From Amycolatopsis antarctica (lineage in GTDB: Bacteria > Actinomycetota > Actinomycetes > Mycobacteriales > Pseudonocardiaceae), in NCBI RefSeq assembly GCF_002262875.1, contig NZ_NKYE01000005.1, forward strand, positions 186,001 to 250,000: a DNA stretch of 64,000 nucleotides, given 5' to 3'. The notes beneath the pieces are model-generated. The model was not told where the DNA came from, made no database searches, and saw nothing but the letters and a program-made list of their open reading frames with translations. Below are positions 31,305 through 40,062 of the stretch, piece by piece; position 1 is the stretch's first letter; each line of letters starts with the position of its first letter. Position numbers and translations under genes: made by a program.

Positions 31305-32038
31305 ACGAGCCGATCGACCTCCCGCTCGCCGCCCTGGCCACGATCGCCGAGCGGGAGGGCGCCGGTGAACTGCACATGGTGCTCCGGCCCGAAGCGATGT
31401 GGCTCAGCGACAACGACCGGGAGGCGGCCGCCCGAACCGCCCAGGAGGCGCTGGTCGCGGCCGGACTGCTCGACGGACGTGGCCGCCTCGACGTCGACTT
31501 CCTCGACTGGCTGCCGGTGCTGACCATGCCGAACGCCGAGTGCTACGGCTGGTACACCGTCGACGGTGAGACCCGGGGTGCCCTGGCTGCGGCCCGTGGT
31601 CTCGAAGGTGTGCTCGCGATCCGTTCCGGCGACCGGGTGCGCCTCACGGCGGTCAACCGCGACCTGCTGGCCGAGGCACTCGTCGCGGAGCTGCCGGAGG
31701 TCGTTCCCGGCGGTGGCACCCCGTGGTCCGTTTCGCTCGAGGAACTGCGGGACGCGGGCGACGGCCGGCGTGCTGTCGATCGCAGGCTGTCGCGGCATCT
31801 GGCCGAGGTCGTCAAGGTCGTGCAGCGCCCCGTCCACGGCAGCGGCGAGCTCTACGCCGCCACCCGTGACGAAGTGGGCCGGCGCAGCCAGACGGTCGAT
31901 CCGCTCCACTACGTCGACACCGACTGGGGCCGGTACCTGAACCACACCTCAGGCACCGGTGCCGGGGCGCGGCTGAACATCGCGCCCGCCACTCCGTCCG
32001 CCCTCGCCGCGACCTTGCGCGGGCTACACCGGAGCTGA
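31301..32038 (+). CDS. EspG-family ESX secretion chaperone
   Basis: A 245-residue protein resembling EspG, the cytosolic chaperone that binds the tip of PE-PPE heterodimers and delivers them to the ESX machinery. It has the family layout: N-terminal LPLAALATIAEREGAG, central LPVLTMPNAECYGWYTVDG, and C-terminal YAATRDEVGRRSQTVDPLHYVDTDWGRY. It starts at a GTG overlapping the stop of the PPE-like gene, so the two are probably made in a fixed ratio. It is the last gene of the four-gene module. Confidence 0.82.
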   Translation: MNEPIDLPLAALATIAEREGAGELHMVLRPEAMWLSDNDREAAARTAQEALVAAGLLDGRGRLDVDFLDWLPVLTMPNAECYGWYTVDGETRGALAAARGLEGVLAIRSGDRVRLTAVNRDLLAEALVAELPEVVPGGGTPWSVSLEELRDAGDGRRAVDRRLSRHLAEVVKVVQRPVHGSGELYAATRDEVGRRSQTVDPLHYVDTDWGRYLNHTSGTGAGARLNIAPATPSALAATLRGLHRS

Positions 32039-32189
32039 CCCGCCGCGACCGGAAACCCTTACGCGGCAACGGAACGTCACACGTATAGCACCGCTCTCCC
32101 ACACGCTCGCACGGCGTACGGGACTGGACTGTCGGTACCACCCGGCAAGATCGACTCCCGCGAACGCCGACGTGGGGGAGGTACTGCCG

Positions 32190-32975
32190 ATGATGGGTCG
32201 CTCGCACGCGCTGACGGGCTGGTGCGCGGGACTCGGCGTGGCCACCGTGATCGGCACCGGATCGGTCGAGCAGTCGCTGGTGTTCGCCGCGACCACCGCC
32301 GGGTTCGCCCTGCTGCCCGACCTCGACCATCCGGGGGCGCGCGCCTCGAAGCTGCTCGGCCCGGTCACCGGTGGGCTGTCCTGGTTGCTGCGCAAGGCTT
32401 CCGGCTCCTTCTACCAGCTCACCAAGGGCCCGAGGGACGAGCGCGGCAAGGGCACCCACCGACACCTGTCGCACACGATCCTGTTCGCGCTGGCGCTCGG
32501 CGGGCTGACGGCACTGGGTACGGCGAAGGGCGGCCCGTGGGCGGTCGCGGGCGTGGTGCTGTTCGGGCTGCTGCTGGCCGAGGACGCACTCGGCGACTGG
32601 GTGCTGCCCGTCGGGGGTGGCGCGGTCGTGTGGTGGGTGTACGAGGCCGGACCCGACCCCCTGGCCGAACTGGCCGCGGTGTCCGGCCACCTCGGCATCG
32701 CGGTCGCCGTCGGGTGTTTCACCCACTGTCTCGGTGACGCGCTGACCGAATCCGGATGCCCGTTCCTGTTTCCCCTGCCGATCGCCGGGGAGACCTGGTA
32801 CGAGATCCGGCCGCCGTCGTTCCTGCGCTTCCGGACCGGCAAGAAGGTGGAGAACCTCGTGGTGTTCCCGTTCTTCGTCGTGCTGGCCGTCCTGTTGATG
32901 CCGGGCGTGTGGGAGTTCCTGGTCGTCACCGCCGAACACCTGTTCGTGCCGCCGTCGTCCAGGACGGCCTCCTGA
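32190..32975 (+). CDS. YdjM/DUF457-type membrane-bound metal-dependent hydrolase
   Basis: A 261-residue membrane protein of the LexA-regulated YdjM (DUF457) family, predicted metal-dependent hydrolases of unknown substrate. Signature pieces are GRSHALTGW near the start, LLPDLDHPGA, a THRHLSHTILF histidine cluster and FTHCLGDALTESG. Several hydrophobic helices separate these. ATG 32190 is chosen because GGGGAG lies 9 bases upstream; an in-frame GTG at 32172 is less likely. It stands alone and runs convergently with the LLM oxidoreductase. Confidence 0.85.
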   Translation: MMGRSHALTGWCAGLGVATVIGTGSVEQSLVFAATTAGFALLPDLDHPGARASKLLGPVTGGLSWLLRKASGSFYQLTKGPRDERGKGTHRHLSHTILFALALGGLTALGTAKGGPWAVAGVVLFGLLLAEDALGDWVLPVGGGAVVWWVYEAGPDPLAELAAVSGHLGIAVAVGCFTHCLGDALTESGCPFLFPLPIAGETWYEIRPPSFLRFRTGKKVENLVVFPFFVVLAVLLMPGVWEFLVVTAEHLFVPPSSRTAS

Positions 32976-32996
32976 GAGCCGCCACCGGATGCCGGC

Positions 32997-33905
32997 TCAG
33001 CCGTGCAGCAACTCCCTGGCATGCGCGATGTGGTCGTACTGGACGAGGGTGTCCTCGCCGAAGGGCACCACCAACAGGGTGCTCGCGCCCGCGTCCACGT
33101 ACTCGGCGAAACGTTCGGCGAGCTGTTCGGCGGAGCCGTTCACGGCCACCTGCGCGGCGAGTTCCTCGGGCAGCCCGTAACCACCGGTCAGTGCGCGCAT
33201 CACGGCCGAGTCGGGCGACGGCGAGTCGGTGACGGACGCGAACACCATCGTCCCGATCTTCGGCACGGCCGAGCCCTTCTCCCCGGCGATCGCCGCCAGC
33301 TTCGCCGCCCCCTCCGCGAGCTGATCCGGAGTGCGCAGCGCGGCGAGCCAGCCCTGGCCGTACGCCACGGTGCGCCGCAGTGCCGCCTCCGAGGTTCCGC
33401 CGATCCACACCTCCGGCATCTCCGCGGCCGGTCCGATCGTCACGGTCGGCCGGCCGTCCTCGGCGGTGAGCGGGGCGGGTTCGCCGGTGAACAGGTCCGG
33501 CAGCGCGGCCAGCATCGCGTCGGTTCGGGCCGCCCTCGTGCCGCTCGGAATCCCGGCGGCCTCCCACTCGTTCGGCGTGCCGACACCGCCGATCCCGACG
33601 CCGAGCCGCAGCCGTCCGCCGGAAAGGTACTGCAGGGAGGCGAGCTGCTTGGCCGCCCAGGCCTGCTGGCGCAGGGCGAGCAACAGCACCGAGTAGCCGA
33701 TCGCGATCCGCTCGGTGACCGCCGCGGCCGCGGCCAGTGCGACGGTGCTGTCCATGATCGGCGAGGGCGAGGTCAGGTGGTCCCCGCACCAGACGCCGTC
33801 CAGCCCGACCGCCTCACCGTGCCGGGCGGCCTGCCGGACGTCCGCGATGCGCCCACCACCCCGCGCGGCGTTGATGGGCAACAGGGCTCCGACATGCACG
33901 CTCAT
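32997..33905 (-). CDS. LLM-class F420-dependent oxidoreductase
   Basis: A 302-residue luciferase-like monooxygenase fold protein of the F420-dependent group. Features are GLDGVWCGDHL, ERIAIGYSVLLLALR, GGRLRLGVGIGG and MPEVWIGGTSEAALRR. Such enzymes use F420 or FMN for hydride transfer; the substrate cannot be predicted. ATG 33905 has AGGATGG just upstream and is preferred over an in-frame TTG at 33920. It presumably transcribes alone from the 33.9-34.1 kb intergenic region. Confidence 0.88.
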   Translation of the reverse strand: MSVHVGALLPINAARGGGRIADVRQAARHGEAVGLDGVWCGDHLTSPSPIMDSTVALAAAAAVTERIAIGYSVLLLALRQQAWAAKQLASLQYLSGGRLRLGVGIGGVGTPNEWEAAGIPSGTRAARTDAMLAALPDLFTGEPAPLTAEDGRPTVTIGPAAEMPEVWIGGTSEAALRRTVAYGQGWLAALRTPDQLAEGAAKLAAIAGEKGSAVPKIGTMVFASVTDSPSPDSAVMRALTGGYGLPEELAAQVAVNGSAEQLAERFAEYVDAGASTLLVVPFGEDTLVQYDHIAHARELLHG

Positions 33906-33968
33906 CTGGCCATCCTGCAAGCTCGAGATTGGTCGAGGTCAACGCCCGGATTGGGCGATAGTGTGTTA

Positions 33969-33992
33969 CATACCACCCATACGGGGGGTATG
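33969..33992. promoter_or_regulatory. Near-perfect palindrome resembling a CsoR-type metal operator
   Basis: CATACCACCC-ATAC-GGGGGGTATG has 9 of 10 paired positions. The ATACC...GGTAT pattern with C and G runs resembles operators of CsoR/RcnR-type metal sensors. It lies between the divergent oxidoreductase and the DsbA/CcdA genes; which promoter it controls is not clear. Confidence 0.5.
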
Positions 33993-34172
33993 GCCAGAGT
34001 GGGCGCTGCTCTCCGTCTTTGCGGGGTCGGCATCTACCAGCGGTTATCGTTTGCCGTTCCGCCGTATGGGCGAGTAGTGGAACCTGTTCGGGGGAAGGTG
34101 GGACTGCCCACTGTGTTCGGCTCGGTGTCGGTCCGGTCTTCTAATATGGCTCCGCCCGAACGGAGGAGCACC

Positions 34173-34892
34173 GTGAAGATCGCACGTCACACCGGCGCAG
34201 GCAGGCGCGAGATCGCGCTGATCGCCGTGCTCGTCCTCGCCGCCACCGGCCTGGTCTCCCTGCTTGTCGCGGGGCCGTTCGGCGGGCGCACCTCCGGCTC
34301 CGCGGCCCCGCTGGCCGGGACCGACGAGGCCAACGCGCAGCAGGCCCCGGCCCGCCGGATTCCCGGCGACCCCTACGCCGTCGGCCCGACGCGCGCCCCG
34401 GTCACCCTGGTGATGTACGCCGACTTCGGCTGCGTGTTCTGCGCGAAGTTCAGCCGGGAGACCGAGCCCGAACTCGTGAAGCGCTATGTCGACACCGGCG
34501 TGCTCCGGATGGAGTGGCGCGACTATCCGATGTTCGGCGACGAGTCGACGGCGGCGGCCAGGGCCGGTCGCGCCGCGGCCGCGCAGGGGCGCTTCTGGGA
34601 GTTCAGCCGCGCCGTCTACGCCGCCTCGCCCGACCGCGGGCATCCGGAACTGGCCCGCGATCGACTGGTCGCGTTCGCCGAGCAGGCGGCGGTGCCGGAC
34701 ATGCGGCGGTTCCAGGCCGAACTCGACGGGACCACACACGACCTCGCCATCCAGGAGGACCTGAACGAGGGCGTCAAGTACGGCGTGCCGAGCACGCCCG
34801 CCTTCGTCATCAACGGTCACGCCATGGTCGGCGCGCAACCGCTGGAGGCGTTCACCGCGATGATCGACAAGGCGGCCGGCGGCCCGCGATGA
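34173..34892 (+). CDS. DsbA-like secreted/anchored thiol-disulfide oxidoreductase
   Basis: A 239-residue protein with one N-terminal membrane helix (EIALIAVLVLAATGLVSLLVA) and an extracytoplasmic thioredoxin-fold domain of the DSBA/Thioredoxin_4 type. The active site is C87-V-F-C90 in YADFGCVFCAKFSRE, and the cis-Pro loop is YGVPSTPAFVING. It probably forms or isomerises disulfides in exported proteins. The GTG start is preceded by GGAGGAG; an ATG at 34146 would add nine residues. Its stop overlaps the next gene (ATGA), pairing it with a CcdA-type electron carrier. Confidence 0.9.
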   Translation: MKIARHTGAGRREIALIAVLVLAATGLVSLLVAGPFGGRTSGSAAPLAGTDEANAQQAPARRIPGDPYAVGPTRAPVTLVMYADFGCVFCAKFSRETEPELVKRYVDTGVLRMEWRDYPMFGDESTAAARAGRAAAAQGRFWEFSRAVYAASPDRGHPELARDRLVAFAEQAAVPDMRRFQAELDGTTHDLAIQEDLNEGVKYGVPSTPAFVINGHAMVGAQPLEAFTAMIDKAAGGPR

Positions 34893-35701
34893 TCGAGGCG
34901 GGCCTGCTCGGTGCGTTCCTCGGTGGGCTGCTCTCCCTGCTGAGCCCGTGTTCGGCCCTGTTGCTGCCCTCGTTCTTCGCCTACGCCTTCACCTCGGTCA
35001 CCACCCTCGCGGCGCGGACCGCGCTCTTCCTCGCCGGGCTGGCGGCGGTGCTGGTGCCGATCGGAGCCGGTGCGGGGGCGCTGGGCGGCCTGCTCACCGT
35101 GCACCGCGACGCCGTCACGCTCGGCGCCGGGCTGCTGCTGCTCGGGTTCGGCGTGTTCTCCCTGTTCGGCAAGGGTTTCCGGCTGGACGGCGGGCTGAGC
35201 ACCCGGGTCCGGCAGGCCTCCGTGTTCGCCCTCGGCGCGGTCTACGGTCTGGCCGGCTTCTGCGCCGGTCCGCTGCTGGGCAGCGTGCTGACGGCGTCGG
35301 CCGCGGGCGGCAGCCCCGTCTACGGCGGCGCGCTGATGGTGGCGTACGCGCTCGGCATGGCGCTGCCGTTGTTCGTGCTCGCCCTGCTCTGGGACCGGTA
35401 CGCACTCGGCGAGCGCTCCTGGTTGCGCGGAAGGGAACTCAGCGCGGGTCGTCTGCGCGTGCACACCACGAACCTGGTGTCCGGCCTGCTGTTCGTAGGT
35501 ATCGGCGTGCTGTTCCTGACCACGGACGGTACGGCGGCGCTGGGCGGACTGTCCGGTGTGGACGGTCAGTTCGCGGCGCAGTCGGCGGTGCGGGACGCGG
35601 TCGCCGGGATACCGGACGCGGCGGTCGCCCTGGTGCTGGTCCTGCTCGCGCTCGCGGTCGTCCTGGTCAGGATCGCCCGGCGGTCCCGCTCGCCCCGCTG
35701 A
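34889..35701 (+). CDS. CcdA/DsbD-like transmembrane thiol-redox transporter
   Basis: A 270-residue polytopic membrane protein of the CcdA/DsbD beta-domain family, which carries reducing equivalents from cytosolic thioredoxin to extracytoplasmic thioredoxin-like proteins. The two redox cysteines are in LLSPCSALLLPS (first helix) and GLAGFCAGPLLG (fourth helix region). It is translationally coupled to the DsbA-like gene. The last 35 bases overlap the convergent SWIM-protein gene. Confidence 0.88.
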   Translation: MIEAGLLGAFLGGLLSLLSPCSALLLPSFFAYAFTSVTTLAARTALFLAGLAAVLVPIGAGAGALGGLLTVHRDAVTLGAGLLLLGFGVFSLFGKGFRLDGGLSTRVRQASVFALGAVYGLAGFCAGPLLGSVLTASAAGGSPVYGGALMVAYALGMALPLFVLALLWDRYALGERSWLRGRELSAGRLRVHTTNLVSGLLFVGIGVLFLTTDGTAALGGLSGVDGQFAAQSAVRDAVAGIPDAAVALVLVLLALAVVLVRIARRSRSPR

Positions 35702-36848
35702 GCGCGTCGACGGGCTCGCGGGCCGGCGCACCCGCGGGCCACCAATCGCCCTCGCAGCGGCACAGCGGATACCAGCGTCCGTCCCGCCCGTAGCGCAACT
35801 GCATGCCGATGTCCTCACTGGTCCAACGATTGCGCCAGACCTCGAAGGCCGGCGGTTCCGCCGCGTCCCAGGTCTCGGCCAGCCCGGCCCGGGCGCGCGC
35901 GAACACGTGCGCGGGCGGGCTCCACGGCTCGTCGAGCACCTCGACGAACGCCGCGCCACCGTATCGCCACGCCCGCACCGCGCGTGGGGAAACGCTGCCG
36001 TGCAACAGGTTCGCTTCCAGCTCCGGATACGCCGCCGCCAGCCGGACGGCGTCGAGCCGGACGTCGAGTGCGGGCACCGGAACCCGCGGGAGCGTACGGG
36101 CGCGCGCGGCCGTGTCGGTGACCAGCAGCGCGAGCATCGCCGGATCGATCCCCGGGGCGGCCGGGAAACGCGGTGGCAACGCGGGTTCACCCACCGTATC
36201 CGGTTCCGCGGGCAGCGGCGCCACCTCCGCCGCGAACGCCTCCGCCGCGTCGATCCCCTGCGGCACTTCGGGAAGCACGGCGTTACGCCGCTGGAGTTCA
36301 CCGGTCAGTTCGCGTTCCCCGCGTCCGCGCAGGAGCAGCAGCAGGAACGGATCGGCGTCGAGCAACCACGCGGCCTGGTAGCTCAGCGCGGCCGCGTGCC
36401 TGCACGGCTGGCCCCAGTCGCCGCACGAGCATTCCTGTTCCAGGTCACCGAAACCGGGCAGCAGCGGCACCCCGGCGTCGTCGGCGGCGGTCACCAGGTC
36501 GTGCGGCATGTCGCGGTCCAGCAGCGCGGCGATGTGCCCCGCGGTGGCGGCGACCTGGTCGAGGAAGCGTTCCCACTGCGTCTCGCCGAGCCGCTCGACG
36601 TGCACCCGGGTGTGGTGCTGCCCGCCGGCGTCGTCGAACACCGTCGCCGACAGCAGGCCGGGACTGACGGTGATGGAGCCGACGTGGGCGTTGCGGGCGT
36701 AGCGGCGGCCCTTCGCCAGCGAGGTGGGATGCAACGCGACGTCCTCCATCGCGGAGATCCACTCCTCGCCCCACCAGCTCCGGGCGAAGCGGCCGCGACC
36801 GCGCTTGACCGGGCCGAACGCGGGGAAGCCGCGGGCCGTGTCGCTCAT
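35667..36848 (-). CDS. SWIM zinc-finger protein
   Basis: A 393-residue protein with a SWIM zinc finger, CSCGDWGQPCRHAAAL, near residue 140-155. The N-terminal part FGPVKRGRGRFARSWWGEEWI is typical of SWIM proteins encoded next to SNF2 helicases. The ATG overlaps the upstream helicase stop, so the two are co-translated and probably act together on nucleic acid. The C-terminal half is Ala/Pro-rich without a known domain. Confidence 0.9.
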   Translation of the reverse strand: MSDTARGFPAFGPVKRGRGRFARSWWGEEWISAMEDVALHPTSLAKGRRYARNAHVGSITVSPGLLSATVFDDAGGQHHTRVHVERLGETQWERFLDQVAATAGHIAALLDRDMPHDLVTAADDAGVPLLPGFGDLEQECSCGDWGQPCRHAAALSYQAAWLLDADPFLLLLLRGRGERELTGELQRRNAVLPEVPQGIDAAEAFAAEVAPLPAEPDTVGEPALPPRFPAAPGIDPAMLALLVTDTAARARTLPRVPVPALDVRLDAVRLAAAYPELEANLLHGSVSPRAVRAWRYGGAAFVEVLDEPWSPPAHVFARARAGLAETWDAAEPPAFEVWRNRWTSEDIGMQLRYGRDGRWYPLCRCEGDWWPAGAPAREPVDALSGASGTAGRS

Positions 36849-39550
36849 CGGTTCCCTCTCAGTTCCACCAGCTCGGCCAGTTCCGCATCGGACAGTTCGG
36901 TCAGCGCCGTCTCACCGGAGCCCAGCACCGCCTCGGCGAGATCGCGTTTGGTGCGTAGCATCGCCGCGATCCGGTCCTCGATGGTGCCCTCGGCGATCAG
37001 CCGGTGCACTTGGACCGGCCTGTTCTGGCCGATCCGATAGGCACGGTCGGTGGCCTGTTCCTCGACGGCCGGGTTCCACCAGCGGTCGAAGTGGACGACG
37101 TGGTCGGCGCGGGTCAGGTTCAGGCCCGTCCCGGCGGCCTTGAGTGACAACAGGAACACCGGAACCTCGCCGTTCTGGAAGCGGCGCACCAGTTCCTCCC
37201 GCTTCGGCACGGGGGTGCCGCCGTGCAGGAACAGCGCCGGAACGCCGCGGCCGGCGAGGTGGCGTTCCAGTAGCCGCGCCATCGCGACGTACTGGGTGAA
37301 CACCAGCACCGAACCGTCCTCGGTGAGGATCGTGTCGAGTAGTTCGTCGAGCAGTTCCAGCTTGCCGGAACGTCCCGGCAGGCGCGGATCTCCGGTTTCC
37401 TTCAGGTACTGCGCGGGATGGTTGCAGATCTGCTTGAGCGAGGTCAGCAGCTTGACGACGGAACCCATCCGCGCCATGCCCTCGCGGGACCGGATCTCCG
37501 CCATCGCCTCGCGCACCACCGCCTCGTACAGTCCGGCCTGCTCACCGGTCAGGCCCACCGGCCGGTCGGTCTCCGTCTTCGGTGGCAGCTCCGGGGCGAT
37601 ACCGGGGTCGGATTTCTTACGCCGCAACAGGAAAGGCCGCACGAGCCGGGCCAGTCGATCGGCGCTGTCCCGGTCACCGGTCTCGATCGGCGTCGCCCAC
37701 CGCGTCCGGAACCGCGACAGCTTGCCGAGCAGACCGGGCGTCGTCCAGTCCAGAATCGCCCACAGCTCGGAGAGGTTGTTCTCCACCGGCGTCCCCGTCA
37801 GTGCGACACGGGCACCGGAACCGATGGCACGCAACGCTTTCGCCGTACCGGACCCCGGATTCTTCACGTGCTGCGCCTCGTCGGCCACCAGCAGGTTCCA
37901 GGTGACGCCGTCGAGCCGGGCGGCATCCAGTCGCATAGTGCCGTACGTGGTGAGCACGAAACCGTCCGTCACATCGTCCAGATTTCTTGCCGTGCCGTGG
38001 AAACGGCGCACGGCTGTGCCCGGGGCGAATCGGCGGATCTCGCGTTCCCAGTTGCCCAGCAGCGACGCCGGGCAGACGACCAGCGTCGGCCCACCACCCC
38101 GTTGGAGGTGCAGCGCGATCAACGTGACGGTCTTGCCCAGCCCCATGTCGTCGGCAAGGCAGGCGCCCAGCCCGAGTGACGTCATGCCCGCCAGCCAGCG
38201 GAATCCGCGCAACTGGTAATCGCGCAGCGTGGCATCCAGACCGGCCGGGGCGGGAATGTCCTCGTGGCCGGACTCCGGATCGGTGATACGGGCGCGCAGA
38301 TCGTCCAGCCAGCCACTCGCCGCCACCTCGACCCGTTTCCCGCCGATCTCGGCCGAACCGGTCAGCGCCGCCCCGAGCGCGTCGGCCGGGGAGAGTGGTT
38401 CGAGCGAACGTTCCCGTGCCCGTGCCGCCAGTTCCGGCTCGACGAGCACCCAGCGATCGCGCAGCCGCACCACGGGCCGGTGCGCCTCGGCGAGCCGGTC
38501 CATCTCCTCGGCCGTCAGCGGATCCCCGGCGAGCGCGAGCTGCCAGTCGAACTCCAGCAGGCCGTCGGTGCCGAGCAGGCCGGGAATGTCGGACCGGGCC
38601 GCGTCACCCGCACGCAGCACGGCTTTCGCGGTGAGCTCGCGCAGCATCTCCTTCGGCCAGTGCACCCGCACGCCCGCGGTGGCCAGGCGCACGGCACCGC
38701 CGCCGAGCAGGTCGGCCAGGTCGGCGTCGTCCACCTCCAGCACATCGGGAACGGCGTTGTGCAGCAACCGTTCCAGCGGTGGCCACGAGCGCGCCGCCCG
38801 CCGCAGGGCCAGCATCGACTCGATCCGTTCGGCGGGGCCGAAGCCCGGCCCCGCGTCCGCCCACAGATCGCGGGCGTCGAGCACCAGCGTCGGATCGGCG
38901 AGGCTGTGTACCTGCACCACGGCACGGTGCTCGGTGCCCGCCGGGGAGATCTCCATCCGAAGCGAGACACCGACGCCCGCGTCGAGTCCGCCACCGACCT
39001 CGGCCGCCCAGTCGCGCAGCTCCGGTACGCGCTGTGATTCCGTTGCGGCGTAAGGTTTCTGTCCGGTCGCGAGGGCGGCGGCCGGGCTGCGCGGGAACGC
39101 GTCCGTCACGGCGTCGAGGTAGGCCCGCAGCAGTGTGTGGGCGTCGTGCAACCGCGGCGGGCCGTCGCCGGGCAACGGCACGGCGCGTGCCTCCGGCGGC
39201 ATGGCAGCGGCGAGCGCGCGGATCGCTTCGGCGTCGTCCGCGTCGAAGGGCCCCGGCCGCCACACGTCGACGCCACCGGGGGTCAGGCCGGGAACCAGCA
39301 GGCCGCGAGCGAGGAAGCGCAGGGCGAAGCGGGTCGCCGCGCCCCAGAACGCCGCGGCCGGGTGCGCGTCGCGTCCGGTCGCGGCGAGCGGCCCGATCGC
39401 GTCGGCGACCGTCAGGTGGGTGGCGGTCACCGTTCGCCGTTGCGGCACGGCGACTTCCAGCGGCTCACCGTCCCCGGTGTGCAAGACCAGCACCGCGCCC
39501 GCCCGGGGCGGATCGGCCGGGCGGAACGTCACCGCACGATCGTCGAGCAC
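36845..39550 (-). CDS. SNF2-family DEAD/DEAH-box helicase
   Basis: A 901-residue SNF2 ATPase. The Walker A motif is DDMGLGKT, motif II is DEAQ (VADEAQHVKNPG), and the C-terminal lobe has FTQYVAMARLLERHL, GTGLNLTRADHVVHFDRWWNP and the QATDRAYRIGQ motif VI. The N-terminal 420 residues form a family-specific domain. It is a nucleic-acid translocase, role in repair or transcription recycling (HepA-like) not determinable. It is paired with the SWIM protein by a 4-bp overlap. Confidence 0.93.
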   Translation of the reverse strand: MLDDRAVTFRPADPPRAGAVLVLHTGDGEPLEVAVPQRRTVTATHLTVADAIGPLAATGRDAHPAAAFWGAATRFALRFLARGLLVPGLTPGGVDVWRPGPFDADDAEAIRALAAAMPPEARAVPLPGDGPPRLHDAHTLLRAYLDAVTDAFPRSPAAALATGQKPYAATESQRVPELRDWAAEVGGGLDAGVGVSLRMEISPAGTEHRAVVQVHSLADPTLVLDARDLWADAGPGFGPAERIESMLALRRAARSWPPLERLLHNAVPDVLEVDDADLADLLGGGAVRLATAGVRVHWPKEMLRELTAKAVLRAGDAARSDIPGLLGTDGLLEFDWQLALAGDPLTAEEMDRLAEAHRPVVRLRDRWVLVEPELAARARERSLEPLSPADALGAALTGSAEIGGKRVEVAASGWLDDLRARITDPESGHEDIPAPAGLDATLRDYQLRGFRWLAGMTSLGLGACLADDMGLGKTVTLIALHLQRGGGPTLVVCPASLLGNWEREIRRFAPGTAVRRFHGTARNLDDVTDGFVLTTYGTMRLDAARLDGVTWNLLVADEAQHVKNPGSGTAKALRAIGSGARVALTGTPVENNLSELWAILDWTTPGLLGKLSRFRTRWATPIETGDRDSADRLARLVRPFLLRRKKSDPGIAPELPPKTETDRPVGLTGEQAGLYEAVVREAMAEIRSREGMARMGSVVKLLTSLKQICNHPAQYLKETGDPRLPGRSGKLELLDELLDTILTEDGSVLVFTQYVAMARLLERHLAGRGVPALFLHGGTPVPKREELVRRFQNGEVPVFLLSLKAAGTGLNLTRADHVVHFDRWWNPAVEEQATDRAYRIGQNRPVQVHRLIAEGTIEDRIAAMLRTKRDLAEAVLGSGETALTELSDAELAELVELRGNR

Positions 39551-39596
39551 CTGCGCATTCTCCTCTCGTCGCTGGTCCCGGGCGGTGGTGACGCGG

Positions 39597-40043
39597 TCAG
39601 GCCGGGTCGATGCGGAAGACGGCGCAACGTCCGGCGAGCGCCTCGTACTCGTCCGGCGTGCCCTCGGCCACCAGTCCCGCGTCCTTCATGATCGGGACCC
39701 CGGTGGGCACCTCGATCGGGAACAGCCGCAGGAATGGCCGCGCCTGCTCGGCGGAGAGCTCCATCAGCCGTACCCGCTCGTGCTTCCGGCCGCGGGACAG
39801 GGTCCCGAGCCCGTCGGCCGCGCGGGCGTTGCGTACCCAGTCGGCGTTCGGGAAGCCGCCGAGCACGTACCGCTCGCCCTCGTGCGTCATCACCGACAAC
39901 GGCGTCCGGCGCGGTTTTCCGCTGCGCCTGCCCGGCAGCGTCAGTACGTCCAGCCCGCCCATACCCAGCCCGGCCCGTTGCCCGGCCACCATGACCTTGT
40001 TCAACGGCTTGAGCCAGCGCGGCGGCGTCGGTTCGGTTTCCAT
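39597..40043 (-). CDS. Deazaflavin (F420)-dependent nitroreductase family protein
   Basis: A 148-residue split-barrel protein of the Ddn/F420H2-dependent reductase group (DUF385). It shows LDVLTLPGRRSGKPRRTPLSV, ERYVLGGFPNADWVRNARA and a C-terminal YEALAGRCAVFRIDPA. These enzymes use reduced F420 on quinones or nitro compounds. The ATG at 40043 has GAGGAGA upstream and replaces a longer frame starting five codons earlier. It lies 19 bp after the ABC permease stop on the same strand, so it may share that transcript. Confidence 0.86.
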   Translation of the reverse strand: METEPTPPRWLKPLNKVMVAGQRAGLGMGGLDVLTLPGRRSGKPRRTPLSVMTHEGERYVLGGFPNADWVRNARAADGLGTLSRGRKHERVRLMELSAEQARPFLRLFPIEVPTGVPIMKDAGLVAEGTPDEYEALAGRCAVFRIDPA

Positions 40044-40062
40044 GTGTCTCCTCACGATCCGG

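Noticed and set aside
35667..35701. 35-bp overlap of the CcdA-like and SWIM genes as a frameshift sign
   Set aside because: Both proteins have normal length and composition; convergent 3' overlap is ordinary.
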